Source of the DNA: Negadavirga shengliensis
GTDB taxonomy: Bacteria; Bacteroidota; Bacteroidia; Cytophagales; Cyclobacteriaceae
Reading direction: 5' to 3'
Assembly (NCBI RefSeq): GCF_042652345.1
Contig: NZ_JBHSJJ010000006.1
Location: forward strand, 1 to 64,000
DNA: 64,000 bases
Positions 63,066 to 64,000 of the stretch are shown piece by piece. Under the pieces are notes generated by a model, which saw only the letters and a list, made by a program, of their open reading frames with translations, searched no databases and had not been told where the DNA came from. The position numbers and the translations under genes are program-made. Positions within the stretch are counted from its first letter, which is position 1; every line of letters begins with the position of its first letter.

Positions 63066-64000
63066 ATGTTACCAAATGTTGTTTCCAAATCTATCGTTCT
63101 TGAAGATGGTAGAGAAATCGTTATAGAAACCGGTGCCCTTGCCAAACAGGCGGATGGAGCAGTGGTTGTGAAAATGGGCAAAGCCATGTTGTTGGCCACT
63201 GTCGTGACCAAAAAAGAAGCTGGGGAAGGAGTTGATTTTTTACCTATGTCCGTGGACTACCAGGAAAAATTCGCAGCATCCGGAAAGATACCCGGAGGAT
63301 TTCTGAAGAGGGAGGGCAGGCTTTCAGATTATGAAATCCTCATCAGCCGGATGGTAGACCGTGCCATCAGGCCTATTTTTCCCGATGACTACCATGCAGA
63401 CACCAACATCAGCATTACCCTGATGTCTTCCGATGAAGATGTTTTGCCGGATTGTCTTGCGGGGTTGGCTGCTTCTGCGGCTCTTGCAGTATCTGATATA
63501 CCCTTTAATGGTCCTATTTCCGAGGTAAGGGTGGCAAAAATAGACGGGGATTATAAAATCAATCCCAAGCCATCCGAGCTTCAAAGGGCAACCATGGAGC
63601 TGATTGTGGCGGGTTCGGAAGAATTTATTCTTATGGTGGAAGGCGAAGGCAGTGAAATTTCTGAAGATGAGATGGTGGAGGCGCTGCAGTTTGCCCATGA
63701 GGAACTGAAACGCCATTGTCAGGTACAAAAGGAATTGACGAAATTGGTTGGAAAGGAAACCAAGAGGGAATACAGCCATGAAGTGCATGACGAGGCGCTT
63801 TATGAGCGGATGAAAACGGAGCTTTATGACAAATGCTATGATGTGGTAAGCCGCCAGATTGCCAACAAACAGGAGCGTTCTTCCCTGATTCAGGAAATAA
63901 AAGACAGCTTCATTGAAAGTCTTGGCGAAGAACACGAATATGATGAAACGCTTATTGGGGGGTACTTTGGAAAAATCCACAAGGAGGCAGCCAGGAATTT
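63066..64000 (+). CDS. pnp: Polynucleotide phosphorylase (5' part)
   Basis: The first about 311 residues are present and the gene runs off the window end. MLPNVVSKSIVLEDGREIVIETGALAKQADGAVVVK, FLPMSVDYQEKFAASGKIPGGFLKREGRLSDYEIL and VDRAIRPIFP are the first RNase PH domain of PNPase. It phosphorolytically degrades RNA 3' to 5' in the degradosome. The start ATG 63066 lies 104 bases after rpsO. Confidence 0.95.
   Translation, partial: MLPNVVSKSIVLEDGREIVIETGALAKQADGAVVVKMGKAMLLATVVTKKEAGEGVDFLPMSVDYQEKFAASGKIPGGFLKREGRLSDYEILISRMVDRAIRPIFPDDYHADTNISITLMSSDEDVLPDCLAGLAASAALAVSDIPFNGPISEVRVAKIDGDYKINPKPSELQRATMELIVAGSEEFILMVEGEGSEISEDEMVEALQFAHEELKRHCQVQKELTKLVGKETKREYSHEVHDEALYERMKTELYDKCYDVVSRQIANKQERSSLIQEIKDSFIESLGEEHEYDETLIGGYFGKIHKEAARN

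Overview
The window looks like a chromosomal segment of a Bacteroidota member, most likely order Cytophagales and close to Cyclobacteriaceae. The evidence is protein style (split MetH, START-like protein, ParE/ParC pair), Bacteroidota-type promoters (TTTG, about 19 nt, TAnnTTTG), few Shine-Dalgarno sites and many short palindromic intergenic repeats. This placement is inferred from family resemblance; there is no 16S gene here. Most of the window is housekeeping, with no prophage, CRISPR array, restriction system or transposase seen.

Layout. 0-3.3 kb is an accessory-looking edge: an amidohydrolase lipoprotein, an attC-like inverted repeat, a YfiT/DinB protein, then tRNA-Lys and tRNA-Arg (minus strand) with two broken copies of the tRNA-Lys 3' end. 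3.3-19.8 kb holds single metabolic and membrane genes: a CBS/nucleotidyltransferase protein, MATE pump, nuclease-like protein, methyltransferase, two Nudix enzymes, GNAT, glutamate dehydrogenase, PabB, YceI, gamma carbonic anhydrase, AceK and DUF819. A DUF2442 pseudogene lies at 6.3-6.5 kb. 19.9-25.3 kb is a 1312-residue hybrid histidine kinase and a predicted outer-membrane protein.

25.6-30.5 kb is a SAM-I riboswitch followed by a two-gene methionine synthase and metF, a complete methyl-transfer module. 30.7-37.7 kb carries HMG-CoA lyase, CCA-adding enzyme, a TPR protein, FtsE, a transaldolase-like aldolase, the SRP RNA and a small lipoprotein. 38.0-46.1 kb is a full trp operon (trpE-G-D-C-F-B-A plus DAHP synthase). 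It is preceded by a 17-residue leader peptide with three consecutive Trp codons and a terminator hairpin, which is transcription attenuation. Phenylalanine hydroxylase follows, so the locus feeds chorismate into Trp and makes Tyr from Phe.

46.2-51.6 kb holds a SASA-type esterase, a metallophosphoesterase, a seven-copy tandem repeat array that reaches the stop codons of both flanking genes, and an ECF sigma factor with a co-transcribed membrane protein. 51.6-64 kb is topoisomerase IV (parE, parC) and a translation block (thrS, infC, rpmI, rplT), with infC lacking an AUG start. Then come tRNA-Met with a second tRNA 3'-end remnant, a START-like protein, an LptF/LptG permease, rpsO and the 5' part of pnp.

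The most distinctive signals are regulatory and structural: the trp attenuator, the SAM riboswitch, the tRNA-3'-end/terminator duplications, the attC-like element, the tandem array and the non-AUG infC start.
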